Assembly (NCBI RefSeq): GCF_007993045.1
Contig: NZ_VOOR01000037.1
Coordinates: 1-52,076 of the forward strand
Length of the DNA: 52,076 nt
Source: Phaeodactylibacter luteus
GTDB taxonomy: Bacteria; Bacteroidota; Bacteroidia; Chitinophagales; Saprospiraceae
Direction: 5' to 3'
Below the pieces are notes generated by a model that did not search any database, was not told where the DNA came from, and worked only from the letters and a program-made list of their open reading frames with translations. Below are positions 44,649 through 51,407 of this stretch, in pieces (the first letter of the stretch is position 1; the number at the start of each line of letters is the position of its first letter). A program made the position numbers and the translations under genes.

Positions 44649-45725
44649 ATGAAGAAGATGATGATGAGCCCACTCCGCTGGGGGCGCCTGCTGAGTGCCC
44701 TGCTATTGTTGTTCTGGCTGTTTACCCTGATGCTGCTTACACAGGACTGTGCTTTTGAGCCAGAAGACTGGGGAGCGATAGGAGCGGGCGAATACCGATG
44801 GCTGCGCTGCTTTTCCTACTTTTTCACCCTTCATCTGCCTTATGCTGGCATGGTCGCTTTCAGTTGGGCCTGGCTGTTGCCCCGATGGGCTGCCGGGGGC
44901 AGCCGGCGGAAGCTGTTGGGGCTGGCTGCAGGCTATATCCTTTTGGGCGGGCTATGCACTTCTTTCCACCCTTTTTACCAAGAGTTGTACAATGGCGGGC
45001 CGGGCTTCGCTTTTTCTGGCATCAGTTGGATGGAGAGCAGCTGGTATTTGTTGTGGGTGCTCTTGCTGAGCAGCCCGCTGTATTTGTCCTATCATTGGTT
45101 TGTACAGCGAGGCCGGATACAGGAGCTCGATAATGCCCGCCTGGAGCAGGAGCTTGCCTTGCTGCGGAGCCAGGTCAATCCGCATTTTTTCTTCAACACC
45201 TTGCACAGCCTCTACGCCCTTTCGCTAGAGCAGAGCCCCCGCACCCCTGAAGCGATCCTGAAACTGAGCAGCCTGATGCGCTACGCCCTCACTGAGGCCG
45301 ATGCTGCGGCTGTTGCATTGGGGCGCGAGCTGGAAGTGGTAGAACAGTATCTGGAGCTGCAGCAAATGCGCCGGGTACAGCCGGCCAAGATTACTTTTGA
45401 AAAACAGGTGGCGGATGAAGGCGTCAGGGTGCCCCCTATGATGATGCTTGGGCTGGCCGAGAATGCTTTCCACCACGGTGCGGAGACCTTGCGAGAAGGG
45501 GCATGGATCAAGCTGTCTGTTCATGCCGATGCTTCCCGTATGGCCTTCCGCGTAGAGAACAACACAGGGGGGCGGGCGGCAGGCCCGCATCACGGCAAAG
45601 GGCTGGCCAATATTGAACGGCGGCTTTCGCTCCTCTACCCGGGGCGTAGCTCCCTACAGACCGCTCTCGAGGAGGGGGCCTTTTCTGCAGTGCTGGAGCT
45701 GCCCCTGGCCGCCCCCGCTGAATAG
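44649..45725 (+). CDS. LytS-type sensor histidine kinase
   Basis: 358 residues from the ATG at 44649 (MKKMMMSPLRWGRLL). Four hydrophobic segments in the first 140 residues form the membrane sensor. The His_kinase domain follows, with H179 in QVNPHFFFNTLHSLYAL as the phosphate acceptor, a conserved SSLMRYAL box, and a GHKL ATPase with AENAFHHG and GKGLANIERRL. The gene for its LytTR response regulator follows after 29 bases. The signal sensed is unknown. Confidence 0.92.
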   Translation: MKKMMMSPLRWGRLLSALLLLFWLFTLMLLTQDCAFEPEDWGAIGAGEYRWLRCFSYFFTLHLPYAGMVAFSWAWLLPRWAAGGSRRKLLGLAAGYILLGGLCTSFHPFYQELYNGGPGFAFSGISWMESSWYLLWVLLLSSPLYLSYHWFVQRGRIQELDNARLEQELALLRSQVNPHFFFNTLHSLYALSLEQSPRTPEAILKLSSLMRYALTEADAAAVALGRELEVVEQYLELQQMRRVQPAKITFEKQVADEGVRVPPMMMLGLAENAFHHGAETLREGAWIKLSVHADASRMAFRVENNTGGRAAGPHHGKGLANIERRLSLLYPGRSSLQTALEEGAFSAVLELPLAAPAE

Positions 45726-45754
45726 CATTTTGGGGCCAAGAAAACACCAATAAC

Positions 45755-46432
45755 ATGCCAATCCGCTATCTGATCATAGATGATGAGCCGCTCGCACACC
45801 GCGTGCTCCTGAAGTATGCTGCTTCTCTGCCTGTTTTGCAGTTGGCAGGGCAGTGCTACGATGCCGAGCAGGCCAGAGCGGTTTTAGGGCAAGAGCCATT
45901 GGACCTTGTGTTTTTGGACATCCGCATGCCTGGTCAGACTGGGCTGGATTTGCTTCGAGGTTTGGCATATCCCCCTCAGGTTATTTTGGCCACGGCCCAC
46001 GCAGAATATGCCTTGGATGGCTTCGAGTGCAATGTGGCAGACTACCTGCTCAAGCCTTTCAGCGAAGCCCGGTTTCTGACAGCAGTCCAACGTGCGGCCG
46101 GGCAGCTTCAGGCACAGGAGCCTGCCTTTATCTTGCTGAAGGAAGGGAGGGGCTACCACAGACTGCCGCACAGTGCGGTTTTTTACCTGAAAGGGATGGG
46201 GGGCTATACCCGGGTATTCCACGAAGGCGGAGTGCTTACAGCCCAGGGCAACCTCAGGTCCATCCTTTCAGGCTGCCCCTCGGTTTTCTTACGGATCCAT
46301 AAATCTTATGCTGTGCATACAGCCCATGTGACAAAAGTGGCTGGCAGCCGGCTGTGGGCAGGTGGCGAGGCCCTGCCCATAGGAGAAGCCTATAGGGAAA
46401 TGGTTTATCGGGCTTTGGGCCTTGCCACCTGA
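45755..46432 (+). CDS. LytTR-family response regulator
   Basis: 225 residues: a receiver domain with D10, E11 and phosphorylated D55 (VFLDIRMPG), T81-like switch (ILATAHAEYA) and K104-like (LLKPF), then a LytTR DNA-binding domain (YHRLPHSAVFYLKGMGGYTR, RIHKSYAVHTAHVTKV). It is the partner of the kinase at 44649. It acts in the cytoplasm as a transcription regulator; the targets are unknown and it is not followed by a gene in the same direction. Confidence 0.92.
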   Translation: MPIRYLIIDDEPLAHRVLLKYAASLPVLQLAGQCYDAEQARAVLGQEPLDLVFLDIRMPGQTGLDLLRGLAYPPQVILATAHAEYALDGFECNVADYLLKPFSEARFLTAVQRAAGQLQAQEPAFILLKEGRGYHRLPHSAVFYLKGMGGYTRVFHEGGVLTAQGNLRSILSGCPSVFLRIHKSYAVHTAHVTKVAGSRLWAGGEALPIGEAYREMVYRALGLAT

Positions 46433-46452
46433 GTGCTGTTGCTGCAATACGA

Positions 46453-47238
46453 TCACATATTTTTCAGCCGGCCACCATCTACAGCAAGGGCAACCCCTGT
46501 GATATAGGCCGCTGCCGGAGTGGCCAGAAAGGCAATAGCAGCGCCAATCTCTTCGGGCTCAGCGAAACGCCCCAAGGGGATGCTGCTCTGCATGCCTGCT
46601 ATGATTTCCAGCTTCGACTTCCCTGTAGTGGCCGATTTTTTGTCGATGATCTCCTGCAGGCGGTCGGTGTTGGTCGCGCCGGGCAGGATATTGTTCACCG
46701 TGATGTGGTCTGGGCCGAGCTCATTGGCCATAGTCTTGGCCCAGTTGGCCACTGCGCCGCGTACGGTATTGGATACGCCAAGCCCTGGCAAAGGAGCTTT
46801 TACAGAAGTGGAAATGACATTGATGATCCGGCCGTACTGTTCCCGCCTCATGCCAGGGATGACGGCTTTTGCCAAGAGGTGGTTGCAGATGAGGTGGGTG
46901 GTGTAAGCCTGTAAAAAGGCTTCTTCCTCGGCTTCGGTAATGGGCCCGCTTGGCGGCCCGCCCGTATTGTTGACAAGGATGTGTATGGGCTTGAGGGCGG
47001 TGAGCCCGCGGATTTTCCTCTTGAGATCTTTGGTATTGGTGAAATCCGCAGCAAGAAAATCGTGCTGCTGCCCGGCAGTGCGGGCCATTTGCTGGGTGAT
47101 GGCCACCATTTTATCGGCAGAACGGGAAACGAGGGTGACATTAGCGCCAAGCTTTGCCAATTCAAACGCTGCGGCTTTGCCGATCCCTTTGCTGCTGCCG
47201 CAGACTAGCGCATTTTTTCCTTTGAGGTCTAAGTTCAT
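46453..47238 (-). CDS. Atypical short-chain dehydrogenase/reductase
   Basis: 261 residues of the classical SDR fold: cofactor motif VCGSSKGIGKA, VNNTGGPPSG, and a C-terminal GVALAVDGG. In the catalytic segment, IISTSVKAPLPGLGVSNTVR... the usual Tyr and Lys of Y-x3-K are Ser156 and Arg160, while the serine (S143) is retained. This matches a divergent SDR subfamily with an S-N-x-x-R segment, in which the enzyme reaction is not established. It may use a different mechanism or have lost dehydrogenase activity. Confidence 0.8.
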   Translation of the reverse strand: MNLDLKGKNALVCGSSKGIGKAAAFELAKLGANVTLVSRSADKMVAITQQMARTAGQQHDFLAADFTNTKDLKRKIRGLTALKPIHILVNNTGGPPSGPITEAEEEAFLQAYTTHLICNHLLAKAVIPGMRREQYGRIINVISTSVKAPLPGLGVSNTVRGAVANWAKTMANELGPDHITVNNILPGATNTDRLQEIIDKKSATTGKSKLEIIAGMQSSIPLGRFAEPEEIGAAIAFLATPAAAYITGVALAVDGGRLKNM

Positions 47239-47417
47239 GAAATGTGTTTTGTATCTTGAATTTGTCCTTTATGATTAGGGTTGAACGGACAGCGTTGCAG
47301 GGCTATTTTGCCGTATGGCAGCTGGCCTGCCGCCCAAGCGCAGGCTTGGTGTCCTTAGGTTTTGAAAATCAGTGTCTTACAAGCCTGGCTTTCTCGCTGA
47401 ATTTTCATTTAGCCCGC

Positions 47418-47586
47418 TTAGAGCGTATTGGGACTTTAGTAATTGGTCTGTCCCGCTAGACAGCGGGACACTTTTTCGCTTATACTTCGCCCCGAAACTT
47501 TGGCTAAACTCCGGTTTTCGGGCCTCGTCTAATCAAAAAATGGCTAGTTTTAGACTAGAAGGCCAAAATCCCAACACGCTCTCTAA
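47418..47586. repeat. MITE-A, copy 2
   Basis: A 169-bp copy with ends TTAGAGCGTATTGGGACTT and CCCAACACGCTCTCTAAG as inverted repeats. The internal hairpin GTCCCGCT/AGCGGGAC with a T run is conserved. It begins a block of nested repeats that runs to 48,066. 47239-47417, between SDR start and this repeat, holds no recognised feature. Confidence 0.8.
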
Positions 47587-47594
47587 GCTCAAAT

Positions 47595-47982
47595 GGGCGC
47601 AAACCAAAATGCCGCAGTCGTTGATGCTTTCCGGGCTCTAGTGCCTCAAGCTATAAATCCTTGCCACCCCAAGTTTCGTTCTTTTCCGCCTACTCTTCGT
47701 TAAAGAACCGCTCCTTTAGCTCGGGCTAAAGTCGCGAACCTTCGCCTTGATTAGCCGGAAAATAACTTCAACTTAAGTATCAGAGATTTATGGCTTAAGG
47801 CACTAGCCTGGCATTGGCCTAGCGCTGCGAAGGGGTGGCCGAAGGCCAGACCCGATGCCTGTAAGGCGAGGGGCCGAGCGGGCAGCGAGCCCCGTAGCAT
47901 AGCGGCACCTGCCCTCAGGCAGGGGCAGGCCCCTATCCTTGCGGAGGGGGCAGGCAAAAAAGCGGCAATCTGGTTTGCGCCC
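47595..47982 (+). repeat. R1 repeat, copy 7, interrupted by MITE-B
   Basis: Ends GGGCGCAAACC and GGTTTGCGCCC are perfect inverted repeats of 11 bp. Perfect direct repeats GCTCAAAT flank the composite (47587-47594 and 47983-47990). MITE-B copy 2 lies inside it at 47638-47806. Like copy 6 it has the longer centre (GCCTGTAAGGCGAGGGG). Confidence 0.87.
47638..47806. repeat. MITE-B, copy 2 (inside R1 copy 7)
   Basis: 169 bp, ends CTAGTGCCTCAAGCTATAAA and TTTATGGCTTAAGGCACTAG. The R1 sequence before it (TTTCCGGGCT) and after (CCTGGCATTGGCC) joins to give the uninterrupted R1 sequence seen at 26252, apart from CTAG versus TTAG-like bases, which supports insertion at a CTAG-like target. Confidence 0.87.
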
Positions 47983-48066
47983 GCTCAAATGCAGCGGCTC
48001 CGCCAAGGCCCTGCTGACACAGCAGGCGGCATAAATTCTGGATTTTATGACGGAACCGCTCCAAAT
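47983..48066. repeat. Repeat D, copy 2
   Basis: 84 bp beginning GCTCAAAT, with AGCGGCTCCG near the left and CGGAACCGCT near the right as inverted repeats, and an inner hairpin CCTGCTG/CAGCAGG. Related to the copy at 39352. Its first eight bases are the right direct repeat of R1 copy 7, showing that R1 inserted at the edge of an older repeat D. Confidence 0.65.
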
Positions 48067-48141
48067 TTAAATAAATTACGGAACCTGAGGGCTGTACAGT
48101 TGGGTATGGCCTGATGGAAAACACGCTAAATACGATGCCTT

Positions 48142-48660
48142 ATGCCACTAGCCAAACCTTTTAATTTGCAAAAATGGGTGGACGATAACCGCCACCTGCT
48201 CAAGCCGCCTGTGGGCAACCAACAAGTCTTCAAAGGCAATGACGATTACATTGTGATGGTCGTTGGAGGGCCAAATGGGCGGAAGGATTACCACTGGGAG
48301 GAAGGCGAGGAGCTCTTTTACCAGCTGGAAGGGGACATTACCCTGAAGATCATTAACGAGGATGGCACCCCGGAGGATATCCAGATCCGTGAAGGGGAGA
48401 TGTTCCTTTTGCCGCCCCGCATACCGCACTCTCCTCAGCGCCCCGCCAATACGGTTGGCATGGTGATAGAGCGCTACCGCCGTGAAGGGGAGGAAGATAA
48501 GCTGATGTGGTTTTGTGAAAGCTGCAACCACAAGCTGCACGAAGCTTCTTTTCCATTGAAGGATATTGTGGCACAGCTCAAGTCTGCGATAGAAGGCTTT
48601 ATGAGCGACGAGGCGCTGCGCACTTGTGGTAATTGCGGCACGGTCATGGAGAAAGGGTAG
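48142..48660 (+). CDS. 3-hydroxyanthranilate 3,4-dioxygenase
   Basis: 172 residues of the cupin-fold bacterial 3-hydroxyanthranilate dioxygenase, which opens the ring of 3-hydroxyanthranilate in tryptophan degradation through kynurenine and towards quinolinate and NAD. The catalytic iron ligands are H51, E57 and H96 (DYHWEEGEELFYQL, PPRIPHSPQR). A second, rubredoxin-like iron site typical of bacterial forms is seen as C125-ESC128 and C162-GNC165. The N- and C-termini are complete. No other kynurenine-pathway gene is within the window. Confidence 0.94.
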   Translation: MPLAKPFNLQKWVDDNRHLLKPPVGNQQVFKGNDDYIVMVVGGPNGRKDYHWEEGEELFYQLEGDITLKIINEDGTPEDIQIREGEMFLLPPRIPHSPQRPANTVGMVIERYRREGEEDKLMWFCESCNHKLHEASFPLKDIVAQLKSAIEGFMSDEALRTCGNCGTVMEKG

Positions 48661-48692
48661 CCTGGGCATAGGTGTCAATTGGCCGGACGGCC

Positions 48693-48948
48693 AGCAATGC
48701 TCAATTTGGCCTTTTACCCGATTGCGCTTTTTGCATTGTAGCCACAGCGTATAGGATGTGCCCCGTGTCTTTGCAAGGCAAAATCGTGAACACCGGCCTG
48801 ATGCGCTCCAAGCGTTTTGCCCTGGCCTTGGGCTCGCGCAGCACTGCCCGTCAGAGTGGCGTGCCCCCAAGCCCTCTTGTCTTTTTCCCATCGGCGAAAG
48901 GCGTGCAGACACAGGGCAAAGGGCCGGTTCATTAAATTGAGCATTGCT
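48693..48948. repeat. 256-bp segment bounded by a perfect 15-bp inverted repeat
   Basis: AGCAATGCTCAATTT (48693-48707) and AAATTGAGCATTGCT (48934-48948) are exact inverted copies. The interior (48,708-48,933) carries no recognisable gene. It looks like another small non-autonomous element, but only one copy is in the window. Confidence 0.5.
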
Positions 48949-49043
48949 GATTTTTAACCACTGAGCTTCCCAGGCCGAAGGCAGATTGGCCAAACGTGGC
49001 TACCGATCTTTTGCCAGGTACTGCGAACCGCTTTCCTATGGTT

Positions 49044-49130
49044 GACGGACCGCGGAGTACGAGGTCCGTACGCTAAGTGGTGTGAGAGGGATAAGGAGTG
49101 GTAATTTCGCCGCTCCTTACCCTACTCGAT
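49044..49130 (+). mobile_element. Group II intron 3' remnant (domain V-VI like), copy A
   Basis: A domain V-like hairpin (ACCGC pairing with GTGGT, inner stem GTACG/CGTAC) is followed by GTGTGAGAGGG and a domain VI-like hairpin (TAAGGAG at 49092-49098, CTCCTTA at 49113-49119), then the intron-end sequence CCCTACTCGAT. This order is that of Bacteroidetes group II intron 3' ends. No reverse transcriptase is present. Confidence 0.62.
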
Positions 49131-49152
49131 TGTGTGCCTGTTTCTTTTTTGG

Positions 49153-49598
49153 TTACTCTCCTACTCTTTCTAAAATTTGATTCTTGAGCCTTTCTGACAT
49201 TTGGAAATCAACTTTTTCTAGTTTCTCGATTAAGGGCTTTACTCGGTTTATTACCCCTATTTCTTTTGCTCGTATCATGACTCCTAAAATCCCTGTTGTC
49301 TTGATTCCCAATTTTTTAGCTATTCCCCTTCCCTTTTCTCGTCAATTATCAATAAACTAGCTTCGTTTTCTAAAGCCAATGTTATTCCACTAGATTCACC
49401 TTTATCTAATTCAAGGTTCAGCAGCTTAAACTTCTGTATATCTTCTATTTTCTCGATCCTTATCCAACCTGGAGTTTCAAGTCCATATTCTTCTCCGATC
49501 TCTGGTGTTATTACGACTTCTTCATATACCTTTTTCAGCAGTTCTAATTCTCCAATATTTGTTAAGGCTATCAAACTGCTTGTATCTGAGATGATTAT
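49153..49598 (-). pseudogene. DUF3368/PIN-domain toxin-like gene, broken
   Basis: The minus strand reads IIISDTSSLIALTNIGELEL at 49598, then continues to SSGITLALENEASLLIIDEK. Near 49325-49340 the frame ends as REGE-stop. Restoring one base there (as if one G were lost from the AGGGAAGGGGA run) opens a second half: IAKKLGIKTTGILGVMIRAK through QMSERLKNQILERVGE to a stop at 49153. The result is a full DUF3368 protein of about 148 residues. At the 5' end the codon before IIIS is AAG, preceded by a TAG stop, so no start codon remains. Such PIN proteins are usually toxins (nucleases) paired with an antitoxin of the UPF0175 type, which is not seen here. Confidence 0.8.
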
Positions 49599-49612
49599 CT
49601 TCTAGTCCTGAA

Positions 49613-49693
49613 GAGCCGTGTGAATCGAGAGGTTCAAGCACGGTTCTGTGAGAGGGTGGGGAACTGCTTAGTCAGTTCCCTGCTCTACTCGAC
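49613..49693 (+). mobile_element. Group II intron 3' remnant (domain V-VI), copy B
   Basis: A canonical 34-nt domain V at 49613-49646: it opens GAGCCG with the AGC triad, has a GAGA tetraloop closed by GAATC/GGTTC, an unpaired bulge, and closes CACGGTTC. GTGAGAGGGTGGG and a domain VI-like hairpin (GGGAACTG, CAGTTCCC) follow, then CTCTACTCGAC as the intron end. No other intron domain is nearby. It lies 15 bases from the broken PIN gene and in the same orientation as copy A. Confidence 0.85.
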
Positions 49694-49719
49694 TTTCTTC
49701 TTCAAATTCTTTGGATTGA

Positions 49720-50787
49720 TTAATTTCGGTTCATCTGCTCGACCTGCTTGTTCGTGTATTTCTCCTTCTCTGTTTTTAGCGAGGTGAGCCATTCGACATA
49801 CATCTGTTCGGGCATCTGTCGGTAGCCAAGTTGGTAAATCTTCATGTAGAGGCTGTTCATCTCGTCCCAGAATTTCATGCCCTCTTCCAGCTTGGTCACT
49901 TCTTTCAGGTAGGTATATCCGTACTTCTTTTGCATGGCTTGCAGTTGTTTCAGGCGGGTCTCGGCTTTGAGCAGGAGGGCATTGACGAAATCGGGGAAAT
50001 GTTGCAGGGCAAGGGCGCAGCACTTGATGACAAATGTCCCGTCATTATCGGGGTATTTGTGGTTGTACCCTTGCGCCAAGTCAATCACGCAAAGGGCAAT
50101 GCTTTCCTTTTCTGTCAGCGTGTCAAGGTAAATTCCTTTCTGTACGCTTTCAAGTGAAATGTAACCCGATGCCATGAGCCATGCGTCTATAGGGAAAGTT
50201 CCACTTGTTAATTCTGTGTTATACATTCCGCACTTTTCCGCTCTATGCTTAATGTAAATATGATTTGGGGCAAGAGCCAAATGAGCATCTTCTCCTATTT
50301 CAGTAGCAAGGATTTTATATAGATATGGCAGGGAATGGCAATTCCCTTTTTTGGTTGTAAGCAATTTCGAGACAAACATTTTTTGCCAATCATCCGACCC
50401 AAAAACATCATCAAAATCATAAATATATGGAGTATGAAAAATAGTATCGCTATTGACAAGTAAAATAGTAGTGTCTTTAAGCACGGAAAACAAACTCGCA
50501 TAATTTTTCACTTTGTCAAGGTCTTTTTTGTCATACTCTATCTGAATGGATTGGGCTTTTTTCTGTACCAGAAATTTCAGAATTGCAATTTGTACCCCAA
50601 AATCATCTATATCCAATTGTCCGTCAAGGAAAGCATTCTCAACCGTAATTACAGCATTTTTGAATGACGGCATTTGTTCGCCCGTAAGCATTGTTTCCAG
50701 TTCGACTTTGGCATTGTCATACCATATTGATTGTGAGTGTAAAGGGAAATTGAAAAACAGAAAGAGGATGAGAATATACCTGTTCAT
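49720..50787 (-). CDS. Exported protein of unknown function, possibly transglutaminase-like
   Basis: 355 residues with a signal peptide (MNRYILILFLFFNFPLHSQS). The middle part around residues 140-190 (TTKKGNCHSLPYLYKILATE, then HLALAPNHIYIKHR) has a Cys and His spaced like a transglutaminase-like fold; that resemblance is weak and unproven. The C-terminal third is a helical, TPR-like region (FVNALLLKAETRLKQLQAM). Its ATG overlaps the stop of the lipoprotein gene by the ATGA arrangement, so translation is coupled. It may help in immunity to the toxin upstream. AT-rich composition. Confidence 0.65.
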   Translation of the reverse strand: MNRYILILFLFFNFPLHSQSIWYDNAKVELETMLTGEQMPSFKNAVITVENAFLDGQLDIDDFGVQIAILKFLVQKKAQSIQIEYDKKDLDKVKNYASLFSVLKDTTILLVNSDTIFHTPYIYDFDDVFGSDDWQKMFVSKLLTTKKGNCHSLPYLYKILATEIGEDAHLALAPNHIYIKHRAEKCGMYNTELTSGTFPIDAWLMASGYISLESVQKGIYLDTLTEKESIALCVIDLAQGYNHKYPDNDGTFVIKCCALALQHFPDFVNALLLKAETRLKQLQAMQKKYGYTYLKEVTKLEEGMKFWDEMNSLYMKIYQLGYRQMPEQMYVEWLTSLKTEKEKYTNKQVEQMNRN

Positions 50788-51404
50788 TTTTTATTTTTTT
50801 GGGCGACTGAAAAAACTTTATTTGCAACGAGGAACTGGGGAAGGGACAGTACAGCTACATAATTAACGTCAATGATTTTATTGTCTTTGAATTCTGTAAT
50901 GAAAATGTACCAGCCCCCAGAGTGGATTAGCTCCTCAGCCTCCAAATCCGTTTTAAATTTTACGAACTGCTTTAAGAACTTTGGCTTTGTGTCCATGTCA
51001 TGCCACTTCCAATCTTCCCCTTGCCATACCCCCTGATACCTGTTCCCCTTTATCCAGAACATGCCATAGTGCAGCATGGACGTTTCTCCCTGTAAATAAT
51101 ACTCTGCAAAATAAGTAGAGGCTTTTGGTGGTATATGCCCCAAATGATGTCTTGCTGTATCATATTTCAATAAGAATTTTTCAGCATCGGTTCGCTCTAT
51201 ACATTGTTCCAAGTTTTCGAAGGCAGACTTTGCCCACGATAAAGAATCATTAATAGTAGCTTTTTCGGCTTTAATTTTAGAAACCAATGCTTTTTTCCAT
51301 TCCTCAACGTCTATTTCATGGTTTGAAGAATATCTTGAAATACCGCCCACATAACAGGAAGCGAATATGCTGGATAAAAAACAAACAGTCAGTAAATATT
51401 TCAT
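50784..51404 (-). CDS. Lipoprotein, candidate immunity protein of the RHS toxin
   Basis: 206 residues. A lipoprotein signal peptide (MKYLLTVCFLSSIFASC, acylated C17) precedes a helical stretch and a beta-rich C-terminal half (MLHYGMFWIKGNRYQGVW). It starts 3 bases after the toxin gene ends, in the same direction, and overlaps the next gene, so it is part of one operon. The gene directly after an RHS toxin commonly encodes its immunity protein, and this one is the best candidate; no family is recognised. The lipid anchor suggests an envelope location. Confidence 0.65.
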   Translation of the reverse strand: MKYLLTVCFLSSIFASCYVGGISRYSSNHEIDVEEWKKALVSKIKAEKATINDSLSWAKSAFENLEQCIERTDAEKFLLKYDTARHHLGHIPPKASTYFAEYYLQGETSMLHYGMFWIKGNRYQGVWQGEDWKWHDMDTKPKFLKQFVKFKTDLEAEELIHSGGWYIFITEFKDNKIIDVNYVAVLSLPQFLVANKVFSVAQKNKK

Positions 51405-51407
51405 TTC

